This document shows, piece after piece, positions 28,495-35,907 of a stretch of DNA of 64,000 bases. This DNA is from Sulfurimicrobium sp963741495 (GTDB lineage: Bacteria; Pseudomonadota; Gammaproteobacteria; Burkholderiales; Sulfuricellaceae). The notes beneath the pieces are model-generated. The model had not been told where the DNA came from. It worked only from the letters and a program-made list of their open reading frames with translations, and ran no database searches. The translations under genes were made by a program, and so were the position numbers. Numbering within the stretch: the stretch's first letter is position 1; every line of letters starts with the position of its first letter. The stretch spans positions 389,999 to 453,998 of the forward strand of contig CAVUID010000011.1 of NCBI GenBank assembly GCA_963741495.1, given 5' to 3'.

Positions 28495-28543
28495 TTGACA
28501 TCTGGTTCTAGTTAGAACTAATATGGTTCTAACTAGAACCAGA
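28495..28543 (+). promoter_or_regulatory. marR promoter with double palindromic operator
   Basis: TTGACA at 28495-28500 is a perfect -35; TAATAT at 28519-28524 is a fair -10 (18-base spacing). An 18-bp perfect inverted repeat (28501-28518 and 28526-28543) covers the spacer, the -10 and the start region. Each arm is itself a palindrome GTTCTA-N2-TAGAAC (28505-28518, 28526-28539), so two operators lie 21 bases apart centre to centre, on one DNA face. This is what an autorepressing MarR dimer pair would need. Confidence 0.8.
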
Positions 28544-28553
28544 TGGAACATCC

Positions 28554-29006
28554 ATGCCTCAAGCTTCCTTTCTGCCGGTCCTGCGCGAACTGGCCGAGGC
28601 CTATCAGGCTTTCGAGGCCTACTCGTCGGTACACATCCGCAGCCTGGACCTGACGCCGTCGCAATTCGACATCATCGCCACGCTCGGCAACACGCCCGGC
28701 ATGCCGCTCAAGGAGCTGGGCGAGAAAACCCTGATCACCAAGGGCACGCTCACCGGCGTGGTGGATCGTCTCACTGACAAAAAACTGGTGCAGCGGATTG
28801 CGTCGCCCAGCGACGGGCGCAGCCAGATCGTGCAACTGACCCCGCAGGGCGAGGCCCTGTTCGCGCGCGTTTTTCCGGCGCATCTGGCCTATATGGCGCA
28901 GGCCTTCAGCGAACTTTCGCCGCAGGATCTGGTCTCCATGGAAACCAGCCTGAGCCGTCTGCGTGGCGCTTTCCAGGCCGCACGTGCTGGCGAGGAGCAG
29001 ACATGA
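28554..29006 (+). CDS. MarR family transcriptional regulator
   Basis: 150 residues, ATG at 28554 ten bases after the operator. Winged-helix layout: dimer helix about 1-35, then LTPSQFDIIATLGNTPGMPL, recognition helix region GEKTLITKGTLTGVVDRLTD, and wing IASPSDGRSQIVQLTPQG. No Cys is present at typical redox-sensing positions, so a small ligand is a more likely signal than thiol oxidation. The stop overlaps the start of the cytochrome b561 gene (ATGA at 29003-29006). It probably represses its own operon, which encodes b561 and two YceI proteins. Confidence 0.93.
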   Translation: MPQASFLPVLRELAEAYQAFEAYSSVHIRSLDLTPSQFDIIATLGNTPGMPLKELGEKTLITKGTLTGVVDRLTDKKLVQRIASPSDGRSQIVQLTPQGEALFARVFPAHLAYMAQAFSELSPQDLVSMETSLSRLRGAFQAARAGEEQT

Positions 29007-29557
29007 TCGCCTGACTCGCTATACCCACACCGCCATTGCTTTGCACTGGCTCACTGCGCTGCTGATCGTGGCTTTGTTCCCGCTCGGCGTTTACATGGCG
29101 GATCTGGCGCTTATCCCCGCTCAAGCTCAAGCTGATCAGCTACCACAAGTGGCTGGGGGTGACGGTTTTCCTGCTGCTCCTGCTGCGTCTGGCCTGGCGG
29201 GTGGGTCACCAGCCGCCGCCGCTGCCTGACAGCATGCCGCTGTGGCAACGCCATGCCGCGAACGGCCTGCATCTTCTGCTTTACCTGCTGCTGTTTGCGA
29301 TTCCCCTGTCGGGCTGGCTGATGAGTTCGGCCAAGGGCTTCCAGACCGTTTATCTGGGCGTGCTGCCGCTGCCCGACCTGATCGGCAAGGACAAGGCCCT
29401 GGGCGATCTGCTGCGGCAGGTGCACGAGATGCTCAACATGACGCTGCTGGTGTTGCTGCTGGCGCATGTCGGCGCGGCGCTCAAGCACCATTTCATCGAG
29501 CGTGACGGCATTCTTGCCCGCATGCTGCCTTTTCTCGAACGAGGAGATTCAAGATGA
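29003..29557 (+). pseudogene. Cytochrome b561 family protein, frame-disrupted
   Basis: Four-helix di-haem b-type cytochrome of the inner membrane, the YceJ type that accompanies YceI. The ATG at 29003 overlaps the marR stop, but the frame must lose one base near 29008 (to read RLTRYTHTAIALHWLTA) and gain one near 29108 (to continue to KLISYHKWLGVTVFLLL). Corrected, it has about 184 residues. Haem ligands are visible: His in YTHTAIALHW, His in SYHKWLG, and a His in the last helix (LLLAHVGAALKHHFIERDG). The end overlaps the next start (ATGA at 29554-29557). Probably active in the organism, with the indels being sequence errors. Confidence 0.8.
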
Positions 29558-30111
29558 TGCGATTGTTTTTCCTTCTTTCCCTGTTGCTTGCGGGTGTCGC
29601 TCAGGCAGCCGAGTTCGGCACGCTTCAGACCGAAAAAAGCTCGATTGCCTTTGTTTCCAAACAAATGAATGTGCCGGTCGAGGGCGCTTTCAGGAAATTC
29701 ACGGCACAGATTGTTCTCGATCCGGCCAGGCCGGAGGCCGGGCGCGCCCAGATCGAAATCGACCTGGCCAGCATCGATGCCGGCAGCGAGGAAGCCAATG
29801 AGGAGGTCAAGGGCAAGAGCTGGTTCAATGTGCGCGATTTTCCCAAGGCCGGCTTCAGCTCGACTTCAGTCAAGTCACTGGGCGGCGGTCGTTATGAAAC
29901 CAGCGGCAAGTTGAGCATCAAGGGCAAGACGCTGGAAGTACGCGCGCCATTCACGCTCCGGCAGGAGAAAGACCGTCTTTTTCTGGACGGCAGCTTTCCG
30001 CTCAAGCGCCTGGACTACGGCATCGGCTCCGGTATCTGGAGCGATACCTCGGTGGTCGCCGACGAAGTTCAGATCAAGTTTCACTTTGTATTAGCCCCCA
30101 TCCGCAAGTAG
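29554..30111 (+). CDS. YceI family periplasmic protein 1
   Basis: 185 residues with a clear signal peptide (MMRLFFLLSLLLAGVAQAA, cleavage near residue 19-20). The mature part is a YceI lipocalin-like barrel: KSSIAFVSKQMNVPVEG, the repeated IDLASIDAGSEEANEEVKG, and SGKLSIKGKTLEVRAPF. YceI proteins bind polyprenoid or amphiphilic ligands in the periplasm; they often sit with a b561 cytochrome, suggesting quinone-related or lipid redox work. Translationally coupled to the b561 gene before it. It is the more divergent of the two copies here. Confidence 0.9.
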   Translation: MMRLFFLLSLLLAGVAQAAEFGTLQTEKSSIAFVSKQMNVPVEGAFRKFTAQIVLDPARPEAGRAQIEIDLASIDAGSEEANEEVKGKSWFNVRDFPKAGFSSTSVKSLGGGRYETSGKLSIKGKTLEVRAPFTLRQEKDRLFLDGSFPLKRLDYGIGSGIWSDTSVVADEVQIKFHFVLAPIRK

Positions 30112-30137
30112 CACCCACCCGCCAACAGGAGAACACC

Positions 30138-30704
30138 ATGAAAAAATCACTGATTGCCTTTGCCATCGCCAGCACCCTGAGTACGTCCGCCTTTGCTGCC
30201 GATACCTATACCATCGATGCGCGCCATACCTTTCCCAGCTTTGAAGTCAGCCATCTGGGTTTCTCTATCCAGCGCGGCCGCTTCAACAAGACCAGCGGGA
30301 CTATCACGCTGGATACGGCTGCCAAGTCGGGCAGCATCGACATCAGTATTGACGCCAGCAGCATCGATACCGGCCTGGCCGAACTGGAAAAGCACATGCA
30401 GGGCGAGGATTTTTTCGATACGGCAAAGTATCCGACCATCACCTTCAAGTCGAAATCACTCCAGTTCGATGGGGACAAACTGGCCGGAGCCGATGGGGAT
30501 TTCACGCTGCTGGGCGTGACCAAGCCGGTCCATCTGACGGTTGATCACTTCCGGTGCGCACCGCATCCGATGACCAAGAAAGCCATGTGCGGCGCCAACG
30601 CCACGACGACGATCAAGCGCTCCGAGTTCGGCATGACCAAATATGTGCCGGCAGTCGGTGATGAAGTGAAAATCGCCATTCAGGTTGAAGCTTTTCTCGA
30701 TTAA
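30138..30704 (+). CDS. yceI: YceI family periplasmic protein 2
   Basis: 188 residues, start ATG at 30138 after an AACAGGAGAAC ribosome site. Signal peptide MKKSLIAFAIASTLSTSAFA. The mature barrel has YTIDARHTFPSFEVSHLGFS, then TSGTITLDTAAKSGSIDISI, FDTAKYPTITFKSKSLQFDG and LLGVTKPVHLTVDHFRCAPH, all typical of E. coli YceI. Last gene of the marR-b561-yceI-yceI operon; a strong hairpin follows 14 bases after the stop. Two paralogues side by side may bind different ligands. Confidence 0.92.
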   Translation: MKKSLIAFAIASTLSTSAFAADTYTIDARHTFPSFEVSHLGFSIQRGRFNKTSGTITLDTAAKSGSIDISIDASSIDTGLAELEKHMQGEDFFDTAKYPTITFKSKSLQFDGDKLAGADGDFTLLGVTKPVHLTVDHFRCAPHPMTKKAMCGANATTTIKRSEFGMTKYVPAVGDEVKIAIQVEAFLD

Positions 30705-30717
30705 ACCCCTTCAGGAA

Positions 30718-30756
30718 CTTTCTGGCCACTTTTCTATTGCAGATGTGGCCAGAAAG
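30718..30756. terminator. Strong hairpin after the yceI operon
   Basis: Perfect 12-bp arms CTTTCTGGCCAC (30718-30729) and GTGGCCAGAAAG (30745-30756), 15-base loop, no T-run after it. Probably ends the operon with help of another factor, or protects the 3' end. Confidence 0.5.
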
Positions 30757-30858
30757 CTTGGGTGCTTTTACATAGGGGATTCCCTTACGGGGATTTCCCT
30801 ATTGAGAGTCGTCGAAATAAACGTATTCTGATATTCATGATTATTCGTGAATAGTGTT

Positions 30859-31254
30859 ATGAAAAGCCACCAAAAAATCCCGCAGTTTTCATTTGACCTG
30901 GCGTGTAAAAATAAAAACTCCCCCAGCATTCTCGTGGCTCATGTCGAATTCGATAAAATCAAGAATGTGGCCGAGTTTATAAAGGAATTAGGTTATACAG
31001 ACGAAATCAGGGCGGGCGGGACCTTGCCTGAAGAATTTATCTGGGAAACCTACACTCGGAACGGTGCGGCAAAATCTGTACGATGCCTTCAGCCAAAAAT
31101 CATTGAGTATTTGTTCAAGCACTCGGCTAAATTCAGAAAAGAATATGGCAGTGAATATGTAAATATTATTGGGAAATGTGGTTATCAGGAAAATGACGAT
31201 AGCGAACTTTGCGTTGCTTGCCCAATGCACCCTAATTTTCTCTATTTAAGCTGA
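30859..31254 (+). CDS. Hypothetical AT-rich protein, about 131 aa
   Basis: No family recognised. Possible starts are GTG at 30847 or ATG at 30859 (MKSHQKIPQFSFDLACKNKN); neither has a good ribosome site. The protein is soluble and mixed charge, with four Cys residues near the end (GKCGYQENDDSELCVACPMH), which could form a metal-binding cluster. Third positions are AT-rich, unlike the flanking yceI and amidohydrolase genes, suggesting recent acquisition. It is flanked on both sides by intergenic stretches of 100-250 bases. Confidence 0.5.
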   Translation: MKSHQKIPQFSFDLACKNKNSPSILVAHVEFDKIKNVAEFIKELGYTDEIRAGGTLPEEFIWETYTRNGAAKSVRCLQPKIIEYLFKHSAKFRKEYGSEYVNIIGKCGYQENDDSELCVACPMHPNFLYLS

Positions 31255-31497
31255 TTGCTGCCGCAGTTCGCCAGAGAAATTGCCTTGGGTAGAGCGCGGC
31301 GTCATGTCTTGCATTGACGCGTCTTCATCCGCTTGTCCAACATCCTCCTCGTGTGCTTTTTTTCGGCCATGGTGCGTGCAAAAATCTGTTGAGATTGGCT
31401 ATACGCATTACAGTAGAAGCTTTCCCGCCCCCTCTCTTTCGAAGACGGCGTGCGAATGTTATCGTGGCACTATCGTTGTATGCCAGAGATCGCCGTC

Positions 31498-32667
31498 ATG
31501 TCAGTTTTATCCCATATCAAGCATAACCAGGAACGCCTCGTCGCCTTGCGGCGGGATATTCACGCCCATCCCGAAACCGCATTCGAGGAGCAGCGCACCA
31601 GCGCACTGGTGGTGGAGGTGCTCTCCGCCGCCGGTATTGAAGTGCATCGCGGCCTGGCCGGCACCGGCGTGGTGGGGGTGTTGCACTCCGGCACCAGCGA
31701 CCGGGCCATCGGCTTGCGCGCCGACATGGATGCCTTGCCGATCCACGAGCAGAACCCTTTCCCGCATCGTTCCCATTTTGACGGCAAGATGCACGCCTGC
31801 GGGCATGACGGACATACCGCCATGCTGCTGGGTGCGGCGGAATATCTGGCCGCCACGGGCAATTTTGACGGCACGGTGTATTTCATTTTCCAGCCCGCCG
31901 AGGAAGGCGAGGGCGGCGCCCGGGTGATGATCGAGGATGGCCTGTTCGAGCGTTTCCCCATGCAGGCGGTATTCGGCATGCACAACTGGCCGGGGCTGCC
32001 GGCCGGGCAGTTCGCCATCATGCCGGGGCCGATGATGGCTTCGGCGGACCAGTTCGATATTGTCATCAAGGGCCACGGCGCTCATGCGGCCATGCCCCAT
32101 CAGGGCGCAGATCCCGTCGCGGCAGGTGGTGCCCTGATGCAGGCACTGCAAACCATCGTTAGTCGCACGCTGGACCCGCTCGATGCGGCGGTACTGAGCG
32201 TGACCCGCTTCCATGCCGGCGAGGCCTATAACGTGATTCCCGATCATGCCATGCTGGGTGGGACGGTGCGGGCCTTCCGTCCCGAGGTGCAGGACCACGT
32301 CGAGGCGGCGATGGAGCGCATCTGCGGCGGCATTGCTGCGGGTTTCGGGGTGCAGGTCAGCCTTGATTACCGGCGTGGTTATCCCGCCACCATCAACTCG
32401 GAGGCTGAGGCGGAAATCTGCCGCAACGTCGCGACCGGGCTGGTCGGGAAAGAGAATGTACGCAGCGATCTGCGCCCCTCCATGGGGGCGGAGGATTTTT
32501 CCTTCATGCTGCAGGAAAGGCCCGGCTGCTACGTCTGGCTCGGCAATGGCATGGGGGAGGGCGGCTGCATGCTGCACAATCCGCACTACGATTTCAACGA
32601 TGAAGTGCTGGTGCTGGGGGCGAGCTACTGGGCGCGTCTTGCCGAACACTTGCTGGCAGCGGAGTGA
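31498..32667 (+). CDS. M20 family amidohydrolase (hippurate hydrolase / N-acyl amino acid amidohydrolase type)
   Basis: 389 residues from the ATG at 31498 (MSVLSHIKHNQERLVALRR); the frame is open 16 codons further but the extra part is not family-like. Metal site: MHACGHDGHTAML (the first His and Asp ligands), QPAEEGEGGA (catalytic Glu pair), FGMHNW, and a C-terminal His in MLHNPHYDFND. A lid/dimerisation domain is inserted at about 185-295 (GHGAHAAMPHQGADP). The family hydrolyses N-acyl or N-carbamoyl amino acids such as hippurate or acetyl-diaminopimelate; the true substrate is not readable from sequence. Monocistronic or with the following HIT-like gene (49-base gap). Confidence 0.85.
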   Translation: MSVLSHIKHNQERLVALRRDIHAHPETAFEEQRTSALVVEVLSAAGIEVHRGLAGTGVVGVLHSGTSDRAIGLRADMDALPIHEQNPFPHRSHFDGKMHACGHDGHTAMLLGAAEYLAATGNFDGTVYFIFQPAEEGEGGARVMIEDGLFERFPMQAVFGMHNWPGLPAGQFAIMPGPMMASADQFDIVIKGHGAHAAMPHQGADPVAAGGALMQALQTIVSRTLDPLDAAVLSVTRFHAGEAYNVIPDHAMLGGTVRAFRPEVQDHVEAAMERICGGIAAGFGVQVSLDYRRGYPATINSEAEAEICRNVATGLVGKENVRSDLRPSMGAEDFSFMLQERPGCYVWLGNGMGEGGCMLHNPHYDFNDEVLVLGASYWARLAEHLLAAE

Positions 32668-32716
32668 GCTGGTTTATCCCGACAAACCGGGCTGAAGCCT
32701 GCCCTGCAAATAATAA

Positions 32717-33799
32717 ATGGCCAATTCCATAACACAAGGAATAGGGAGAAAGACTGTTTTGATTTCGAATGAAGAACCCCTCTTTGCTTCCAGTCAGGCC
32801 TTTGGCGCGGCCTTTTCCGCCGGGCTGGACGGCTTGCTGCAAAAGGGTGGCCTGGGGCCGTTTATCCTGGTGTGCGCCAATGCGACTTTCGATCAGCGGC
32901 TTTACGAAGCAGCCAGCTCTGGTCTGACACAACTTTATGCTGGCCTGCGCGATGAGTATGTGCAGGCCCTGCAGCAGGGCCGCGAGATTCAGGCAGTGGA
33001 GGAAGACCTGCTGGTGTTTCTCAAGATTCATGCTGTCGGGCTGGACCGGCTTCAGCCGACCGTGAAGCGTCAGGCGGGTAGCTGGGAATTGCAGTTCAAC
33101 CATCTGCGCTCGTTCCGCCCCAAGCGCATCACCTCCCGCGTGCCCGAGTATCTGCGCGCCCCTTTTGACGAGGCCGGGTTCCATTTCAACAAGGGATTCA
33201 TGCAGAAGGAGGCCTTCTGGGCCGGCGAATTGCGTGGCCGACATGCAACGCTGTATTACAACAAATATCCCTTCGTCGATTTTCATGGCCTGCTGGTGCC
33301 GGAACGGGACAGCTGCCTGCCGCAATATCTCACCGAGGCGCACCATTTCTATCTCTGGGAAACCACCGCAGGACTGGCGCAGACGCTGGACGGCGTGGGT
33401 TTCGGCTACAACTCGCTGGGCGCCTTTGCTTCAGTGAACCATCTGCATTTCCAGATGTTCATCAAGCCGGAGGGATTCCCGGTGATGGCGCCGCAGTGGC
33501 AGCACAACGGAGGTGAAAAAGCTTACCCGACTGCCTGTCTTGCCATCTCCGATCCGAAATCCGCCTGGGCAGGCATTCACCAGTTGCATGAGAACGAAAC
33601 GCCTTACAACCTGCTTTATTCTTCAGGCCGCATGTACCTGTTCCCGCGCCGAAAACAGGGGACTTATACGCAGCCAGCCTGGACCAGCGGTTTTACCTGG
33701 CATGAACTGGCGGGCGGGATGATTACCTTTAACCGGGAAGATTATGAGCGGCTCGATGCGGCAGCAATCGAGCATGAACTGGCGTGTCTGGTGCCTTAA
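32717..33799 (+). CDS. HIT-superfamily nucleotidyl phosphorylase-like protein (DUF4922/GDP-galactose phosphorylase-like)
   Basis: 360 residues. The active-site motif VNHLHFQMF (H-x-H-x-Q, the nucleotidyl-His of the GalT/ApaH-type branch) lies at about residue 240, preceded by NKYPFVDFHGLLVPE, which aligns with the conserved NPYP strand of GalT and of GDP-L-galactose phosphorylases. The region after about residue 300 (YSSGRMYLFPRRKQG) is typical of the VTC2/DUF4922 side. It would transfer or phosphorolyse a nucleotidyl group on a sugar or dinucleotide. There is no ascorbate pathway here, so plant-type function is unlikely. ATG at 32717. It ends overlapping the convergent gene at 33796 by 4 bases. 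Confidence 0.7.
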   Translation: MANSITQGIGRKTVLISNEEPLFASSQAFGAAFSAGLDGLLQKGGLGPFILVCANATFDQRLYEAASSGLTQLYAGLRDEYVQALQQGREIQAVEEDLLVFLKIHAVGLDRLQPTVKRQAGSWELQFNHLRSFRPKRITSRVPEYLRAPFDEAGFHFNKGFMQKEAFWAGELRGRHATLYYNKYPFVDFHGLLVPERDSCLPQYLTEAHHFYLWETTAGLAQTLDGVGFGYNSLGAFASVNHLHFQMFIKPEGFPVMAPQWQHNGGEKAYPTACLAISDPKSAWAGIHQLHENETPYNLLYSSGRMYLFPRRKQGTYTQPAWTSGFTWHELAGGMITFNREDYERLDAAAIEHELACLVP

Positions 33800-34353
33800 T
33801 GTAAATGTTTCTTGCCGCGAAACTGGATCAAACTGCCGGAGGGCTGGAAGTCCGCTTCGGTTTGGGTTGCCTTCTTTTCCCAGTCTTGATCGAACAGCTC
33901 ATTGACCATGGTTTCGACACGCTTGACTTCATCTGGCCCGAAGTGGCGCGAGAGCAGGCCGGCAACGTCCGTCAGCATGAGTCGCCGCTGGACCTGATGA
34001 ATGGCTTCTGCGCTGGGTCCGGCAAACAGAAGCTGGAATTCGTCGCGCCCGTCTTCATGATAGAAGGTGATTTCAATTTCGGAAGCATGTTCCAGTAACG
34101 TGCTCATGTCAGCCAGGGTGGCCTGGAGGTTGCGCTGGAATGTGCGCCCAACCTCTCCTGTCCAGCAGATGTCGAGCACGCGGGCGGCCTGATCGTAGCT
34201 CACACCTGGTTCGTTGGGTTCCAGGCTGCGCATTTCACTGATGTTCTCCGCATCCAGGTATTCCATCCATTGTCTGAGCCCGGTTTCAATCTGGGGGAGG
34301 GTGACGCCCTTGCGCAGATAAAGACTGCCATGTACATGTACTTCGGTTCGCAT
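33796..34353 (-). CDS. Hypothetical protein, 185 aa
   Basis: No firm family. It starts MRTEVHVHGSLYLRKGVTLP and is soluble, acidic and mostly helical after the first 60 residues. It has repeated His residues in the N-terminal strand (EVHVHGSLYL) and a C-terminal basic tail (RGKKHLH). It lies 40 bases downstream of rnfH on the same strand, so it may be transcribed with ratA-rnfH. It is convergent with the HIT-like gene and overlaps it by 4 bases. Confidence 0.55.
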   Translation of the reverse strand: MRTEVHVHGSLYLRKGVTLPQIETGLRQWMEYLDAENISEMRSLEPNEPGVSYDQAARVLDICWTGEVGRTFQRNLQATLADMSTLLEHASEIEITFYHEDGRDEFQLLFAGPSAEAIHQVQRRLMLTDVAGLLSRHFGPDEVKRVETMVNELFDQDWEKKATQTEADFQPSGSLIQFRGKKHLH

Positions 34354-34392
34354 TACGCAATTCTTTCTGAAATCAGGACTGCCATTTTACCG

Positions 34393-34722
34393 CTATTCTT
34401 CTGCGCTCGACGTCATATCGCCGCCGCCTTTTTTCATGACCTTTCCTTCTTCTGCGCGTTTTTTTCGAACTTCCTTGGGGTCAGCAATGAGCGGACGGTA
34501 AATTTCGACGCGGTCCTTGTCGCGTAAAACGGTGTCCAGCTTGGCGAGTTTGCCGAAAATGCCGACCTTGTTCTTGCTGAGATCGATTTCCGGGTATTTG
34601 TCGAGCAGGCCCGATTCGCGAATCGCATGTTCTGCGGTGGCGCCAGATGCCAGCTTGCGCGTAAGGAGGACTTGCTCGTGTGGCAGGGCGTAAGTGATTT
34701 CGACCTGTATGGCTTCGCTCAT
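34393..34722 (-). CDS. rnfH: RnfH family ubiquitin-like protein
   Basis: 109 residues, beta-grasp fold: IQVEITYALPHEQVLLTRKL, a helix with ATAEHAIRESGLL, then NKVGIFGKLAKLDTVLRDKD and VEIYRPLIADPKEVRKKRA, all as in E. coli YfjF/RnfH. The tail (KVMKKGGGDMTSSAEE) is unstructured. It overlaps the end of ratA by 4 bases, so the two are coupled, as in most proteobacteria. The link to Rnf complex is by name only; no rnf genes are in the window. Confidence 0.9.
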   Translation of the reverse strand: MSEAIQVEITYALPHEQVLLTRKLASGATAEHAIRESGLLDKYPEIDLSKNKVGIFGKLAKLDTVLRDKDRVEIYRPLIADPKEVRKKRAEEGKVMKKGGGDMTSSAEE

Positions 34723-35156
34723 GATATTCCGTAAACCTTCTCGGCGCGTTCCACGAACGCGTCCACAAAATTGCTGGTAATGTGATTGAACACCGGGCCT
34801 ACCAGTGATTCCAGCAGTTTGCTGGAGAATTCATAATGCAGCCTGAACTCGACTTTGCATGCGCTTTCGTTGAGTGCGGTGAAGCGCCAACTGCCGTCCA
34901 GCTGGCGAAACGGGCCGTCCTGGAGCTTCATTTCGATCAGCGAGGGGATCTGCTTGGCGTTTTCGGTGGTAAAACTCTGCTTGATGCGATGAAAGTCGAT
35001 GACGACGGTTGCGACGGTGCTTGCCTCGTCGCGCCATTTTACTTCCGTCCCGCCACACCATGGGAGGAATTGCGGGTAAAGTTCCACTCCATCCACCAGG
35101 TCGAACATCTGCTGCGCCGAGTGCAGAACCAGTACCGATTTTTCTACAAGTGCCAT
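34719..35156 (-). CDS. ratA: RatA / COQ10-family START-domain protein
   Basis: 145 residues of the polyketide-cyclase/START fold: VLVLHSAQQMFDLVDGVELY, PQFLPWCGGTEV, then QSFTTENAK and WRFTALNE and a long C-terminal helix LLESLVGPVFNHITSNFVDA. E. coli RatA was described as blocking 70S subunit association, while mitochondrial and bacterial relatives (COQ10) carry ubiquinone; I would favour a lipid/quinone role but cannot decide. The gene is divergent from smpB with 75 bases between them and coupled to rnfH. Confidence 0.9.
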   Translation of the reverse strand: MALVEKSVLVLHSAQQMFDLVDGVELYPQFLPWCGGTEVKWRDEASTVATVVIDFHRIKQSFTTENAKQIPSLIEMKLQDGPFRQLDGSWRFTALNESACKVEFRLHYEFSSKLLESLVGPVFNHITSNFVDAFVERAEKVYGIS

Positions 35157-35231
35157 CTTTGATTTGCAGCTTTAACGCTATCATATAAAAAACGCTAAAA
35201 TACCCTATTTACCGCGGAAATTCACGCCCTT

Positions 35232-35690
35232 ATGAGCATTGCGCAGAACAAGAAAGCTTTCCACGACTTCTTCATCGAGGAGAAATATGAAACCGGCATG
35301 GTGCTAGAGGGCTGGGAAGTCAAGGCGATACGCGCCGGAAGGACGAACCTCAAGGAGGCCTACGTCATCATTCGCAGTGGCGAGATATTTCTCATCGGCT
35401 GTCATATCAGCCCCCTGCCGACGGCCTCCACCCACATTCACCCTGACCCGGTACGCACGCGCAAGTTGCTGCTGCATGCGGAAGAAATCAGCAAACTGAT
35501 TGGCAAGGTGGAACGTGCGGGCTATACGCTGGTGCCGCTCGACATGCACTATTCGAAAGGCCGCATCAAGCTGGAAATCGGTCTCGCCAAGGGCAAGAAG
35601 CAGCACGATAAACGTGATGCAGAGAAAGATCGGGAATGGCTGCGTGAAAAAGCGCAGGTTATGAAAACTGCCAAAAGAGAGGCGAGCTGA
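35232..35690 (+). CDS. smpB: SsrA-binding protein SmpB
   Basis: 152 residues. Binds tmRNA and delivers it to stalled ribosomes. OB-fold core: AQNKKAFHDFFIEEKYETG, LEGWEVKAIRAGRTNLKEAY, then LIGCHISPLP; the C-terminal helical tail (GKKQHDKRDAEKDREWLREK) inserts in the mRNA channel. The ATG at 35232 lies close to the conserved start. The ssrA RNA gene is not in the window next to it, unlike in E. coli. RatA-RnfH on the other strand is the usual neighbourhood. Confidence 0.96.
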   Translation: MSIAQNKKAFHDFFIEEKYETGMVLEGWEVKAIRAGRTNLKEAYVIIRSGEIFLIGCHISPLPTASTHIHPDPVRTRKLLLHAEEISKLIGKVERAGYTLVPLDMHYSKGRIKLEIGLAKGKKQHDKRDAEKDREWLREKAQVMKTAKREAS

Positions 35691-35691
35691 G

Positions 35692-35725
35692 GCCGCTTGC
35701 GGCATAGAGCCCGGGCTGTTTTTTC
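35692..35725 (+). terminator. Possible intrinsic terminator after smpB
   Basis: GCCGC-TT-GCGGC and AGCCCGGGCT lie in series right after the stop, followed by GTTTTTTC. The second palindrome has almost no loop, so the exact structure is uncertain, but the T-run supports termination. Confidence 0.4.
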
Positions 35726-35907
35726 TTGTTCCCGATCAAGGCAAACGGATCAAGGCAATGTCAGCATGAGCGCTTGATAAATGTTCATCCGTCTCAAGGC
35801 GGCTGTGTGGTTCGCCCCATGTTTCATTCCAGACTTATCAAAATAAAGGCTTCACACCCGTTTCTGGTGGTGCCTGTTCGCGTGTTCTGCTGATCGACTG
35901 CGTTAGC

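Noticed and set aside
31507..32649. 380-codon minus-strand frame opposite the M20 amidohydrolase
   Set aside because: The plus-strand frame has the complete metal-binding motifs; the antisense frame has no recognisable domain.
34393..35156. RatA-RnfH as a toxin-antitoxin system
   Set aside because: The pair is conserved housekeeping next to smpB; RatA is of the COQ10/START fold and RnfH is not an established antitoxin here. I did not annotate it as TA.
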